Shown one piece after another: positions 35,836 through 45,392 of a DNA stretch of 64,000 nt. This DNA is from JARFQH01 sp963825595. GTDB lineage: Bacteria; Desulfobacterota; Desulfobacteria; Desulfobacterales; SG8-13. The DNA lies in assembly GCA_963825595.1 (NCBI GenBank), contig CAWGUE010000008.1:362863-426862 (forward strand). Direction: 5' to 3'. The notes under the pieces were generated by a model. The model worked only from the letters and a program-made list of their open reading frames with translations, did no database searches and was not told the origin of the DNA. Numbering within the stretch: position 1 is the first letter of the stretch; every line of letters begins with the position of its first letter. A program made the position numbers and the translations under genes.

Positions 35836-37722
35836 TCACTCCGGTAATCCTGTTTGTTGCATCAGATTCTTGAATTTGTCATCCTTTACTGGATCATGAA
35901 GGGTATGGCTCTCTATGAGACGGGATGCTGAAAATTTCGGGTCCAACCGCTTGACCTCATCAGCGATCGCTTTGGCTTCGTCGATTTGACCGAGATCGGC
36001 ATAAACAGCGGCCAAAAACGCCTTGGGAAGTATATGATTAGGATTGAGATCAATGGCTTTCTTGAATGATTGAACGGCTTCTTCTTTCCTACCTACAAGA
36101 TGCAGTGATACACCATAAGCGTATGGAACCCACCAAGGATGCTTGGGGCTCAACCGCATCGCCTGCTCAAACAGGTCAACCGCCTCCTGTTCCCCGCCAA
36201 AATCCTTTAGTCGGGTAGCCAAACCAGCGACAGCGACGAGATCGTTTGGTGCCAGCTCCGCTGCCTTGGGTCTCAACTCAATGGCACGTTCTCCCTGACC
36301 AGTCAAAGCATATAGGTTTCCAAGTGTCTGGTATCCGAGTGGTGAATCCGGATCCATCTGGATAGCGCGCTGGGCCAATTGTATTCCTGACTGAATCGAC
36401 TCTTCCCTGGTGGTGCTCCACCCTTGTTTGGCTTCATACCAATCGATGGAGGCAATCCCCGCCAGGGGCCGAGACCAGTCGGGATCTGCTTTATGAGCGG
36501 CCTCGTAGAGCTCACGAGCGCGAATCATCCCTTCACGGGTGAACTTGATGAATTCTCCGTGGGCTTCGATTCGAAGAAGCCAGGCTTCGAGATTATCTGT
36601 ACCACGGCTCGCCACCCGCGCTGCAGCGCCTTGTGTCAGTTCCACTTGCAATTCCACTATCACATTCTTGACTATTTCATCCTGCAGGGCGAAAATATCA
36701 TTTGCCAGCCGGTCGAAACGCTCAGCCCAGAGGTGACGACCGCTGAGTGCATCAACCAACTGAACTGTGATTCGAAGCTTTTCCCCCGCCTTTTGAACAC
36801 TGCCCTCCAGCAAGTATTGGATGCCCAGCTCTTCGGCCACCTTTTTAACGTCGATCGGCCTTCCTTTGTAAGTGGCGGCAGAATTTCGTGAAATCACAAA
36901 TAAGTCGGGAGCTCTCGAAAGCGAAGCTGTTAAGTCCTCGGTTAACCCGCTGGCAAAAAAGTTTAGCTTGGCATCGTCTGAATAGGTTTCAAACGGCAGG
37001 ACGACGACCGAAGGCTTGTCCGGGAGCGGGTAAGCCATGCGGTCGATAGAAGCGGCCTCAAATTTGGGCATTGTTTGAAGATGCCAAATCACCACGCCTA
37101 TGATTATTGCGACCACTGCAATGATGGCCGCTATTATTAATCTTCGATTCAGGCTTTTCGCTGTGGTAGCACCAACACTCTTGCTGTTATCATCAGATCC
37201 AAGCAGAACCTTGAAGACCCTAACTGGTTTTCTAATGTTTTTGACAGTATGTGGTCCAAGATCAGAGAAACCAATGTCGAGCTTTCCCTCGACATGTTCG
37301 TAAACTCCTCTGGAAATACAGATGCCGCCAGGATCGGCCAGGTTTTCGAGCCTGGCGGCAATGTTCACTCCATCACCATAAATCCGATCATCCTTATGAA
37401 TGATATCGCCCAGATTAATACCAATTCGAAAATTCATACGCCGGTTGTCTGGTAATTTGCCGTTTTCTGTTTCTAATTTTTTTTGGATCTCAATGGCGCA
37501 AAGGACCGCTTCTTGTGAACTGCCGAATTCGGCCAAGATATTATCACCTGGTGAATCAACCACTCGTCCATGATACTTTTCGATCAAAACAGACATGATC
37601 TCTCGATAGGTCGTAATCGTATTTACAGTGTACTCGTCATCTTCACCCATCAATTTGCTATAACCTTGGACGTCGGCACTGAAAATCGCTTTTAGTTTTC
37701 TTTGTATGCCTTTGTTTGTCAT
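35836..37722 (-). CDS. Class III nucleotide cyclase / TolB-like / TPR protein
   Basis: 628 residues from ATG 37722, seven bases after AGGATCT; an upstream start at 37758 has no such site. The cyclase domain has SADVQGYSKLMG, VVDSPGDNILAEF and DRIYGDGVNIAARLEN, so metals and transition-state residues are kept while Lys and Asp of base recognition are again replaced by Asp and Arg. A membrane span (LIIAAIIAVVAIIIGVVIW) follows, then SVVVLPFETYSDDAKLNFFA, IQYLLEGSVQKAGEKLRI and TPR repeats. A perfect short palindrome overlaps its ribosome-binding region (37731-37746), suggesting repression at translation or transcription start. It is likely monocistronic. Confidence 0.9.
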   Translation of the reverse strand: MTNKGIQRKLKAIFSADVQGYSKLMGEDDEYTVNTITTYREIMSVLIEKYHGRVVDSPGDNILAEFGSSQEAVLCAIEIQKKLETENGKLPDNRRMNFRIGINLGDIIHKDDRIYGDGVNIAARLENLADPGGICISRGVYEHVEGKLDIGFSDLGPHTVKNIRKPVRVFKVLLGSDDNSKSVGATTAKSLNRRLIIAAIIAVVAIIIGVVIWHLQTMPKFEAASIDRMAYPLPDKPSVVVLPFETYSDDAKLNFFASGLTEDLTASLSRAPDLFVISRNSAATYKGRPIDVKKVAEELGIQYLLEGSVQKAGEKLRITVQLVDALSGRHLWAERFDRLANDIFALQDEIVKNVIVELQVELTQGAAARVASRGTDNLEAWLLRIEAHGEFIKFTREGMIRARELYEAAHKADPDWSRPLAGIASIDWYEAKQGWSTTREESIQSGIQLAQRAIQMDPDSPLGYQTLGNLYALTGQGERAIELRPKAAELAPNDLVAVAGLATRLKDFGGEQEAVDLFEQAMRLSPKHPWWVPYAYGVSLHLVGRKEEAVQSFKKAIDLNPNHILPKAFLAAVYADLGQIDEAKAIADEVKRLDPKFSASRLIESHTLHDPVKDDKFKNLMQQTGLPE

Positions 37723-37730
37723 AAAAGATC

Positions 37731-37746
37731 CTAAACGAACGTTTAG
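37731..37746. promoter_or_regulatory. Palindrome over the ribosome-binding region, possible TetR-type operator
   Basis: CTAAACG-AA-CGTTTAG: seven-base perfect arms with a two-base centre. It overlaps the Shine-Dalgarno region of the cyclase gene starting at 37722. AAACGNNCGTTT palindromes are common for TetR-family repressors; one such regulator gene lies at 20550-21182, but no link is shown. Confidence 0.5.
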
Positions 37747-37959
37747 TTGGTTACTCACAATGTGAATGCAAATGGAATTGACCGATTAAACGTGAGAAAA
37801 ATGATATTCGATATAGGTTATTGCAATGATTACTAATAAGTAGGATTTATCCAGAGGGCAAGACCGAAAATTCGGTGAATGAGAAAAATGACCCTTTAGT
37901 TGGCGGGATTTAATTTTTGGTTTGTATATGCCAAGATAGTCCAGGTCACAGAGGTTACA

Positions 37960-38130
37960 CTTTCTTGCCACACAAGTAAGTATCGGAAATCGTGCCGACT
38001 GTCATGATACAGTATGGCTATTCCGAATAGGACCTAAAATAGAGTATGGAAACCGTTTGATAATTGTTTCGATGTGGTACTGGAACCGGATATGGTCTGT
38101 GTATCTTTAGGTTTTGAATCGATAACTAAC
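37960..38130 (+). repeat. Intergenic repeat family, copy 7
   Basis: CTTTCTTGCCACACAAGTAAG, CATGATACAGTATGGCTATTC, and a tail with AACCGGATATGGTCTGTGTATC. Divergent in its middle part; the end lies about 120 bases from the stop of the next minus-strand gene. Confidence 0.55.
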
Positions 38131-38248
38131 CAGCGTTTAATGGAGGCGGCATATCATGGCTGCTGACATGTGTTTTTTTTGGAAGCCTTCAAGTGTTTTA
38201 TAGAGCTTTAAAACAATCCCAGTATCCCTTTTTTTGAGAAGGCCGGTA

Positions 38249-38725
38249 TTATTGAAAGCCACCCCGAACGGGCAAGACTCTGGTTGAACCGGAATAAGAT
38301 TTACGGAGCCAATATACTTGGCCGTAGGTGAAATTGAAGCGGCCAGCCTCGTAGCCACGAGTATCTGAAGCCCAACAAGTAGCAGCAGTAGCGTCTATTA
38401 TTTTAGCAATATGGTAGCCATTTCTGTTCTTTACCCCAGGATCATAGAGACTTGCTAGTTCGGTCAGTGTTGGCAACCGCCAGTCGGTATAACCGCCACC
38501 GTTGTAATTTTGGCAATATGAAAGAGCGTTCGGCCAGCTTATAAGATCTCCATTGTCCTTAGTCGCCCACATCAGGCCTGTTTTAGTGTCCGTAATTGTA
38601 CCATCTCCGTGTTCAACGAAGCGGTCTGCTGCCAGGGCAGGCATAATAAAAAAGCCAATAAATACGAAAACACCGATCCCCCAAATAATTTTTTGAATTG
38701 ATAAAATTGCAGAGAACACCCTCAC
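38249..38725 (-). CDS. Small secreted DUF1566 protein
   Basis: 158 residues starting at a GTG (38725) six bases after AGGAAG. A signal peptide (about 1-33, IIWGIGVFVFIGFFIMPALA) precedes a single DUF1566 domain: DGTITDTKTGLMWATKD, ISWPNALSYC, GGGYTDWRLPTLTELASLYD and SGSTRVLPVRGG. The family appears to be extracytoplasmic and of unknown function; it is abundant in Desulfobacterales. It resembles the N-terminal half of 32289-33566. Intergenic repeat copies flank it. Confidence 0.82.
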   Translation of the reverse strand: MRVFSAILSIQKIIWGIGVFVFIGFFIMPALAADRFVEHGDGTITDTKTGLMWATKDNGDLISWPNALSYCQNYNGGGYTDWRLPTLTELASLYDPGVKNRNGYHIAKIIDATAATCWASDTRGYEAGRFNFTYGQVYWLRKSYSGSTRVLPVRGGFQ

Positions 38726-38784
38726 GTCGACTTCCTTTTGTAAGTATAGAATAAATTTTTAAATCACAGGATGTATTGATACAA

Positions 38785-38920
38785 TTTGGATAGACCAGTA
38801 AAATCAACCGGATGATAGCTCAAAGGTCATAACAGTAGCGTGGTTCGGCTATACTTTATGCTTTGTTTACAGTATATGTACTTTTGAGAGTCTTAGTCAT
38901 TTTCAGATAGATCGATCATA
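38785..38920 (+). repeat. Intergenic repeat family, copy 8
   Basis: AACCGGATGATAGCTCAAAG, CATAACAGTAGCG, then CTTTGTTTACAGTATATGTA and TTTTCAGATAGATCGATC. The left third of the consensus is missing. It lies 3' of the giant gene. Confidence 0.6.
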
Positions 38921-38992
38921 TCAATACAAATAGCAAAAAAGGCCAACTACAACATTTTTAGGTCAGTCGCTATTTAAATTTTTACAGGTAAA

Positions 38993-41900
38993 TTAGGGGC
39001 AGTCGGTTCTGCCAAAATGTGCCGCAAATTGGCCGATTTTCAGCCCCCCTAATATGACCTCTTGAACTAAATCACTGCCATCAACATCACCATCGGGTTC
39101 TGAATCTCCTTCACAATTCTCTGTCCAATATGTTCCAGCAATCTTCTCATCAACATCACTAGTTCCGTCGTGGTCTCGGTCATCATTCTTTTGTTCTGAA
39201 TAAAACAAACTCTCCCGTCCAGTGTTGTCAACAGCTGAGACGGCAAAGACGGTTGGCTTTGTGGAGGCATCACCACTCCACCTTACGATTGTCGTAAACG
39301 AATTTGCATCGCCGGATGCGGAGCCGATTTTAGCATAATACGGGTCTTCGTGTTTCGCCGCATAAACATTGAAATGGTCAACACCTGTTTGTGGGTTCCA
39401 ATACAAACAAGTCCATTCTCCACAGGGATTCGCTATCAATCCCTGTGGCATTTCAATTTCGGGAATTATTTGCAATGGTTGACCGGCCTGCACAATCAGG
39501 TCAAACGTGAATGACTGGTCCTCGGCAAATCCAGAGAAGTCGACCTTTTGGTCATTCATGCCGTTTAGATAAGTGGCGCTGATTCTGAAATCTTTGGCGT
39601 ATTGTCCAAAAACAACAACCCTATAGATTCCATCAGTTAGATTTTCGATATAGATAACCCCATTATCTGCCATAAAATTCGCTTTTGACCCTTGAATGTC
39701 GGATGTGAAACTCTGGTCAGAAGGATTGATTCCTGTCCGGTTTCCGCTGGGGTCTTCAATAAACGCTCGGACGGAACCGTTGAAAGATAGGGACAGAGTC
39801 GAATTGATAGTTTCATCGGCATGGGCAATAGATGTTGTAGGAATTTTAACTTTCATTAGCTTAGCCAAATATAGACCTGTGGATTTCAATCTCCACAATG
39901 CATTTTGATCAGGTGAAAGAAAATTGACTATTTCGCTTTGATAAGCCGTAATAAGAGACATGTGTTCTTCTTCTGATGTATTGGATATACCATACCCCCA
40001 TCCCTCTTCAACAGGCCAAGCTGCGCTGTTGTAAGGAACTGTACCGTCGCCTACATTTTCGATGACAGTGTATTCAGCAGGAAACAAAGGTTTGCCGTCT
40101 TCATAAAGCCTGTCTGGATTTCCTACGGGAATCCTATAAACTGTAGAATTATTTTTACTACCAACTAAAATACCGACATGCACCTTTCCTCCTTCTCCCG
40201 TTTGATTCATTCTGGAAATGTCTTCATCGGTATTCAATTCTTTGAGCCAAGTGTTTATGTTACCATCTGTATTCGTTTCCCGTACATCGTTGCCGTATTT
40301 AAGGAATTCCTTTGTGTACATCAACTGCAAAAGTGATGGGGCCTCATCGCGTATGAATTTTCTAATATCGCTGTGCCTAAAATAATTCCAAGCCTTCTTT
40401 CCTCTACGAATCATAAGTAACTGAGTGATGTTTGAGTAAGCATTGATGAGTCCAATATCACCATCCCATACCGTGGTAGATATATCATCTGCTAACTTTG
40501 GATCACCACCTTCCCACATGTAATACGGCATGCAGGAACCCAAATTAGGTGTTCCAACCATGATAAATTTGTCAATATCATAGTTGCGATTCTGAAAATC
40601 ATCGCTTTGAATGTAGCTCCTTACAAGAAGTCCGCCAGCGGAATGTGCTACAATATGCACTTTATCTGTGCTGGAAAAAACAAGAGCCTTATCAATCGCA
40701 TATAGAAGATATTTACGTGCTTGTTCAATTGTGAGTGTCCAATCCCAAGGGCAATCAACCACATAGTATCCTTCTGTTCTTAGTGTATTTCTTAGATCAG
40801 TGAATCCCGTTAGTCTTCCTTTAATGGGGAGCCACGGATCATAAATCTTAAGCAAAGAATTTTGCGGATCGTCGTAAGGGGGCAACATAGGATAAGGTGT
40901 ATTGATCCAGCTGGAACCAGGGAATCCTGGTACTAAAACAACTGGAGTTGCCTGATACCCGGGAGTCGCATCAACCGCCAGAAGCAAATCTGAGAATACG
41001 ATTGGTTGGTCATTTTGTATTTTTACTGGCTGTTGACTACCAACGCCGTCTTTCTCAATTTTAATTGTGTACTCACCACATGGCATATCATAGAACTTGA
41101 AATGACCACCAATCGTGGTTGCCATATTTCGAATTGGAATATTTCGATAGTCATAAATCGATACATCAGCGTTAACGACACCTACCCCCTCACCATCGAC
41201 AACATTACCCTCGATAGTTCCTTGTCCGCAAGTTGGGCTGCCACTGACAGCGAAAGTGTTGCTGTATCCAGTCGCACCATAGGCCCTGGCAAACAGACGC
41301 ATATCACCGCCATAAAACACCCTTAAATTAACAGTTGCTTCGCCATTTACGCATTTAGCCATTATAGGGCTGACACGTCCTAAGGTGCTGCCCAAGTTCA
41401 CTATGCCATTATAATCTGTAAGAGTGTTACCTGCTCCATCCTTGGCGTATACCGTGACCTGAAATGGAACCTCAATGCTTTTAGGAGAATCTATAGTGTT
41501 GAATCCGAATTGAACTGGAAGTTCCCCGTATTCCGAAGAAATCGTGAAATATTCATCAGAAAAGTCCGATACGGTTCCATCAGCCGAACTGACCTTGATT
41601 CGATAGTCGCTGCCATCATCAATTGAAACGATCGGATTAAATGGATGGCTGCCAGTGTTTGGTACGTTGCTCGCTAACTGCTCAACCTGCATCTCGCCCT
41701 TAAACAAAAAGATGTCAACATTGGAATCGATACCGAACCTGCTCCATTTTATGTCGTAGTAATCGCTCTTGATAAATGACTCACCACCGTTTGGATAAAT
41801 AATTGTCCCAGGAGCATAGTCACTAATAATTGCAACAAAACCATCAGTGATGCCCAATAGATTCGGATATAACGCATTTTCTGTAGGAATATCATTGGAA

Positions 41901-43993
41901 CTGGTGGTCCCTGCCACATATGTGTTACCCGAACTGTCCACAGCTATTCCGTTGCCAGAATCTCCATTATTACCCCCAAGGTATGTGGAATAAACAACTT
42001 GGTTACCATCAGGATTCAGCTTGAAAACAAAAGCATCATTAGTACCTAATAAAGTCGGAAAAAGCGCGTTGTCTATAGGAAAATCGTTAGAATAGGTAGT
42101 CCCAGTCACATATGCGTTACCCAGGTTGTCAACTGCTATTTTTGATCCTGGCGGTTCCTGATTACTGCCCCCAAGGTATGTGGAATAAACAACTTGGTTA
42201 CCATCGGGATTCAACTTGAAAATAAAAGCATCATTAGTACCTAATAGATTCGGGTAAAGTGCATTTTCTATAGGAAAATCGTTAGAGCCGGTTTGCCCCG
42301 TCACATAAACGTAACCCAATTCATCAACTGCTAAGTCATAGCCTTCATCGTAACCATTACCCCCGAGGTATGTGGAAAAGATGGCATGGCTACCGTCTGA
42401 ACTGAGTTTAAATATGAAAGCATCACAATTAATTACTGGGCCTGAAGGATATGGATATATGGCATTGATAACAGGAAAATTAATAGAATAAGTACCACCG
42501 GTTACGTATGCGTTCCCCAAACAATCTGCAGTGATGCCCTGCCCATATTCCCAATCATCGCCTCCAAGATAGGTTGAGTAAATAACTTGGCTGCCATCAG
42601 CGCTCATTTTAAATATAAAAGCATCTCCTATGTAGATACCACCATAACCCCAAATGTTGGGATCGAAAGCGTTTACTGTGGGAAAATCGGGAGAAGTGGT
42701 ACTTCCTGAAACATAGACGTTACTCAAGCAATCTAACGCGATGTCAGCGCCATGCTCCGTATTTTCGCCTCCAAGGTATGTAGAATAAATGGCATAGCTA
42801 CCGTCAGGGCTAAGTTTTAAAATGAAAGCATCTTTTGTACCTGATAAACTCGGATAAAGGGCGTTTAGTAATGGCAAATTGTTAGAGAATGTGGTCCCTA
42901 CAACATATGCGTTTCCTGCACCATCTATTGCTATGCCATTGCCACTATCATAATCATTTCCACCAACGTATGTGGAATAAACAGGGTGGCTACCGTCCGC
43001 ACTGAGTTTGAAAATAAATGCATCTGCGGACCCAGCAAGAGAGGGATAGGAAGCGTTCGCTAGGGGAAAATCGGTAGAACGAGTAGTGCCAGTTACAAAG
43101 GTATTCCCCAAAGTGTCTACAGCTATGTCTCCGCAACCGTCACTGTGACTTCCTCCAAGAAATGTAGAGTAAACCAACACTGGATCAATAACTAGAGGTA
43201 TTTTTTTGTCCCAAGACGCTAGCCTAAAGCCTACTAGACCTTTGTCGTCAATCAAATACCCCCCGGAAACTTCCACTCTTTTACCGTCTACCTCCTGGTA
43301 GATTACTGGAGCCTGATGGATCACTTCACCATCTTGTAAACGAAGCACAAGGTTTCCATCTTCGTTAAGGGTTAACTCTTTAACTCCTTGCAACTCAAAT
43401 CTTATTTGAGAAGGATCTGATCCAGGATAGACCAAGAAGTCATACTCAAGACGGCTCTGGTTACCATAAAAAACCAAGTCTATGCCTGGATAGAGTTCTT
43501 TGTACTTCACTCTAGTATAATTCGGTATAAAAGTATGCCACCTTAGAGGGTCATTTCCAATAATATAGTTGCTTATTGCACGAAGTCTTTCTTCTCCTAT
43601 GATCATAGGGGGCTTTTTGACTCCAGAAAACTTCATCCTAACTACCGCACCTTCAGCCTTTTTCTGCTTCACATGATTTGAGAATTTTATAGCATCTACT
43701 TGCCGTTTATCATCGCTCTTATCTATTACAGGAGGGTGGAGCGAAATTACGGCCTCAACAGGTGTGAGGAAAAGGGTGTATCTCACTCCACGAGAAAGGA
43801 ATCTGACTTCTTTATCTGTCTGCCCTTGGTTTTCTTCAAATGAAAGGGGTAATTTTCCATAGCTGTCTATAATCGACGTCTTCTTATTTTTATCTGAACC
43901 TAAAGCCTTCTCAAGGGCAAAGGAATATCCTGGAAACCAATTTAAAAAAAGAAAAAGAGTGACGAGACAAACAATCAAGGTAATTTTTTTCAT
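38993..43993 (-). CDS. Giant secreted SBBP-repeat protein with lipase-like and dockerin-like domains
   Basis: 1,666 residues from ATG 43993, which follows GGAGGGTCATA; the frame is open 37 codons further. A signal peptide (MKKITLIVCLVTLFLFLNWF) leads to the domain that usually precedes SBBP repeats (LSFEENQGQTDKEVRFLSRG), then seven beta-propeller repeats of the form VYSTYLGG...AVD..GN.YVTG.T. Next come an Ig-like segment (IIYPNGGESFIKSDYYDIKW), a carboxypeptidase-regulatory-like domain (GTIEGNVVDGEGVGVVNADV), and an alpha/beta hydrolase resembling lipases: VVLVPGFPGSSW and the nucleophile elbow VHIVAHSAGGLLVRSYI. A fibronectin-like part and a dockerin-like EF hand (DGDVDGSDL then FAAHFGRTDCP) end it. 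A GEMM-I riboswitch controls its leader. An extracellular or surface esterase/adhesin is inferred. Confidence 0.88.
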   Translation of the reverse strand: MKKITLIVCLVTLFLFLNWFPGYSFALEKALGSDKNKKTSIIDSYGKLPLSFEENQGQTDKEVRFLSRGVRYTLFLTPVEAVISLHPPVIDKSDDKRQVDAIKFSNHVKQKKAEGAVVRMKFSGVKKPPMIIGEERLRAISNYIIGNDPLRWHTFIPNYTRVKYKELYPGIDLVFYGNQSRLEYDFLVYPGSDPSQIRFELQGVKELTLNEDGNLVLRLQDGEVIHQAPVIYQEVDGKRVEVSGGYLIDDKGLVGFRLASWDKKIPLVIDPVLVYSTFLGGSHSDGCGDIAVDTLGNTFVTGTTRSTDFPLANASYPSLAGSADAFIFKLSADGSHPVYSTYVGGNDYDSGNGIAIDGAGNAYVVGTTFSNNLPLLNALYPSLSGTKDAFILKLSPDGSYAIYSTYLGGENTEHGADIALDCLSNVYVSGSTTSPDFPTVNAFDPNIWGYGGIYIGDAFIFKMSADGSQVIYSTYLGGDDWEYGQGITADCLGNAYVTGGTYSINFPVINAIYPYPSGPVINCDAFIFKLSSDGSHAIFSTYLGGNGYDEGYDLAVDELGYVYVTGQTGSNDFPIENALYPNLLGTNDAFIFKLNPDGNQVVYSTYLGGSNQEPPGSKIAVDNLGNAYVTGTTYSNDFPIDNALFPTLLGTNDAFVFKLNPDGNQVVYSTYLGGNNGDSGNGIAVDSSGNTYVAGTTSSNDIPTENALYPNLLGITDGFVAIISDYAPGTIIYPNGGESFIKSDYYDIKWSRFGIDSNVDIFLFKGEMQVEQLASNVPNTGSHPFNPIVSIDDGSDYRIKVSSADGTVSDFSDEYFTISSEYGELPVQFGFNTIDSPKSIEVPFQVTVYAKDGAGNTLTDYNGIVNLGSTLGRVSPIMAKCVNGEATVNLRVFYGGDMRLFARAYGATGYSNTFAVSGSPTCGQGTIEGNVVDGEGVGVVNADVSIYDYRNIPIRNMATTIGGHFKFYDMPCGEYTIKIEKDGVGSQQPVKIQNDQPIVFSDLLLAVDATPGYQATPVVLVPGFPGSSWINTPYPMLPPYDDPQNSLLKIYDPWLPIKGRLTGFTDLRNTLRTEGYYVVDCPWDWTLTIEQARKYLLYAIDKALVFSSTDKVHIVAHSAGGLLVRSYIQSDDFQNRNYDIDKFIMVGTPNLGSCMPYYMWEGGDPKLADDISTTVWDGDIGLINAYSNITQLLMIRRGKKAWNYFRHSDIRKFIRDEAPSLLQLMYTKEFLKYGNDVRETNTDGNINTWLKELNTDEDISRMNQTGEGGKVHVGILVGSKNNSTVYRIPVGNPDRLYEDGKPLFPAEYTVIENVGDGTVPYNSAAWPVEEGWGYGISNTSEEEHMSLITAYQSEIVNFLSPDQNALWRLKSTGLYLAKLMKVKIPTTSIAHADETINSTLSLSFNGSVRAFIEDPSGNRTGINPSDQSFTSDIQGSKANFMADNGVIYIENLTDGIYRVVVFGQYAKDFRISATYLNGMNDQKVDFSGFAEDQSFTFDLIVQAGQPLQIIPEIEMPQGLIANPCGEWTCLYWNPQTGVDHFNVYAAKHEDPYYAKIGSASGDANSFTTIVRWSGDASTKPTVFAVSAVDNTGRESLFYSEQKNDDRDHDGTSDVDEKIAGTYWTENCEGDSEPDGDVDGSDLVQEVILGGLKIGQFAAHFGRTDCP

Positions 43994-44102
43994 TATGACC
44001 CTCCAAGAAACCAAGGGATTTGTAACAAAACCTATTTGATAATAAAAACCTACAAACCTGTGCAATATTGAGATCCATGATAATCCTACAGATATAACAA
44101 AC

Positions 44103-44222
44103 AAAAAAACCGGACCGCCCTGTTTAAGGCAACCCGGCTATCTCCCTTGGGTCTGTGGCTCTTCACCCCTGAGAGACCCGTAGTTTTCCGACCCCACCTT
44201 TCAACGGGTTTGGCTTTGTCTA
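44103..44222 (-). promoter_or_regulatory. GEMM-I (cyclic di-GMP class I) riboswitch of the giant exoprotein gene
   Basis: On the minus strand: GACAAAGCCAAACCC, a stem capped by the GNRA loop GAAA, GGGGTCGGAAAACTACGGG, and the 3' strand AGCCGGGTTGCC. That last strand can also pair with GGGCGGTCCGG just downstream, followed by seven T residues, forming an intrinsic terminator that competes with the aptamer. This predicts ligand-bound antitermination. It ends about 110 bases before the ATG at 43993. Confidence 0.85.
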
Positions 44223-44390
44223 CTCTCCTACTCTGATGCAAAAACCATGCAATATCAACACATTGGGCAGAGTAAAAATATAAGGCTATATTAATAACTT
44301 GCGCCTTTGCCACGCTGTGATAGTGAAATTATGTGGTATTTGATTCATAATTTTATGGTGCATGGTATATAGTTGCTATCTTTTGCTACT

Positions 44391-44530
44391 ATCTGCATCA
44401 TCGCAAAACTACATATATGTCAGATGGTATCGCAATAATTTTAACGCTTAAAAAAATCCACCTTTCTTGCCACAAGCAAAACATGCTTAAATCAAATGAA
44501 ATATCAAGATAGGGTTCGGTAATCATCAGT
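44391..44530 (+). repeat. Intergenic repeat family, copy 9 with 5' extension
   Basis: GCAAAACTACATATATGTCA matches copy 4 exactly; CTTTCTTGCCACAAGC and ATATCAAGATAGGGTTCGG follow. It ends at the stop of the thioesterase-like gene. Confidence 0.65.
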
Positions 44531-44537
44531 TAGCCAA

Positions 44538-45068
44538 TTAACTATCAGAAGGCCAAGGCCGTTGGCTCTCCGCTTCAATCCACGCATTAATCCAGGAGGG
44601 AACCTCTGGGCGCCAATCATCCATACCCATAGCTTTTGCAACCTCTATGACTGGGACCAAGCCGTCTATCGACGTAATTCCAACCTTTATGAGTGCAGAT
44701 GAGCATATTTGATTTTTCCGATACATTTCATGTAAAAAGTATAACCATCTACCATCGTGACAGACGAGTTTGGTAGACAACGAGAATTTACTAAAGAATG
44801 GAATCCTCCGTCGATATCTTACGCTTGCTCCACCTACCGCTATTCCCCACTTCTGTCTTTTCATTAAACTTAAAAAACCAACTCGATAAGAATAATCCCA
44901 CCTTCCTAATTCCATATAAGTAAAATAGCGTGCATGGTTTAATTCCATGAAAATGTCAATGTCCGTGAGGCCAGCTCTAAAATGTAAAATGCTTTCGTCA
45001 TCAAAGTTCAGTTTCGATCGGAATCTTGCGCTTATTAGTATGGTAATGAGTTTTATGAAAGGAAACAT
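44538..45068 (-). CDS. Acyl-CoA thioesterase-like hotdog protein
   Basis: 176 residues from ATG 45068, seven bases after GGAG; the preceding TTG is in frame but would put the ribosome-binding site inside the gene. The central region reads as a 4HBT/THEM6-like hotdog fold: GLTDIDIFMELNHARYFTYMELGRWDY with the Asp and His expected near the active site, then GGASVRYRRRIPFFSKFSLSTKLV. The N-terminus is hydrophobic and may bind a membrane. The family hydrolyses acyl-CoA thioesters; the substrate is unknown. No lipid-metabolism gene is adjacent. Confidence 0.78.
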   Translation of the reverse strand: MFPFIKLITILISARFRSKLNFDDESILHFRAGLTDIDIFMELNHARYFTYMELGRWDYSYRVGFLSLMKRQKWGIAVGGASVRYRRRIPFFSKFSLSTKLVCHDGRWLYFLHEMYRKNQICSSALIKVGITSIDGLVPVIEVAKAMGMDDWRPEVPSWINAWIEAESQRPWPSDS

Positions 45069-45145
45069 ATTTTTCTCCAAAATCCGGAATATGTGAATAT
45101 CCGATCATATAGCTCACTGAAAAAAGGTGAGTTTTTGGGGTTCTG

Positions 45146-45330
45146 CTTGGTTGCCAGTCTAGTAACTATCTAAATTTATATCAATTATAAATATGCCATC
45201 TGGATATATTCAGGGAATCCGCCGTTTGATAGATTCAGCACCATAGCATTAGGCTTTCGATCACCCAAACGATTGTTACGTTTACAGTATCAGTATCTCT
45301 GAGAGTTTCGATTTATTGCAGATAATAAGA
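45146..45330 (+). repeat. Intergenic repeat family, copy 10
   Basis: TTGCCAGTCTAGTAACTATC, CATCTGGATATATTCAGGGA, ATCCGCCGTTTGATAG, CACCCAAACGATTGTTACG and GTTTACAGTATCAGTATC. One of the most complete copies. Confidence 0.75.
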
Positions 45331-45392
45331 AATCGGTGGTTAGCAACAACCAAGCCCACCTGCCGCTCTACGCCTCCAATCTCCAACCGCTT

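Noticed and set aside
38137..38358. A 73-codon minus-strand frame overlapping the DUF1566 gene
   Set aside because: It runs out of frame through the conserved DUF1566 end and contains intergenic repeat sequence.
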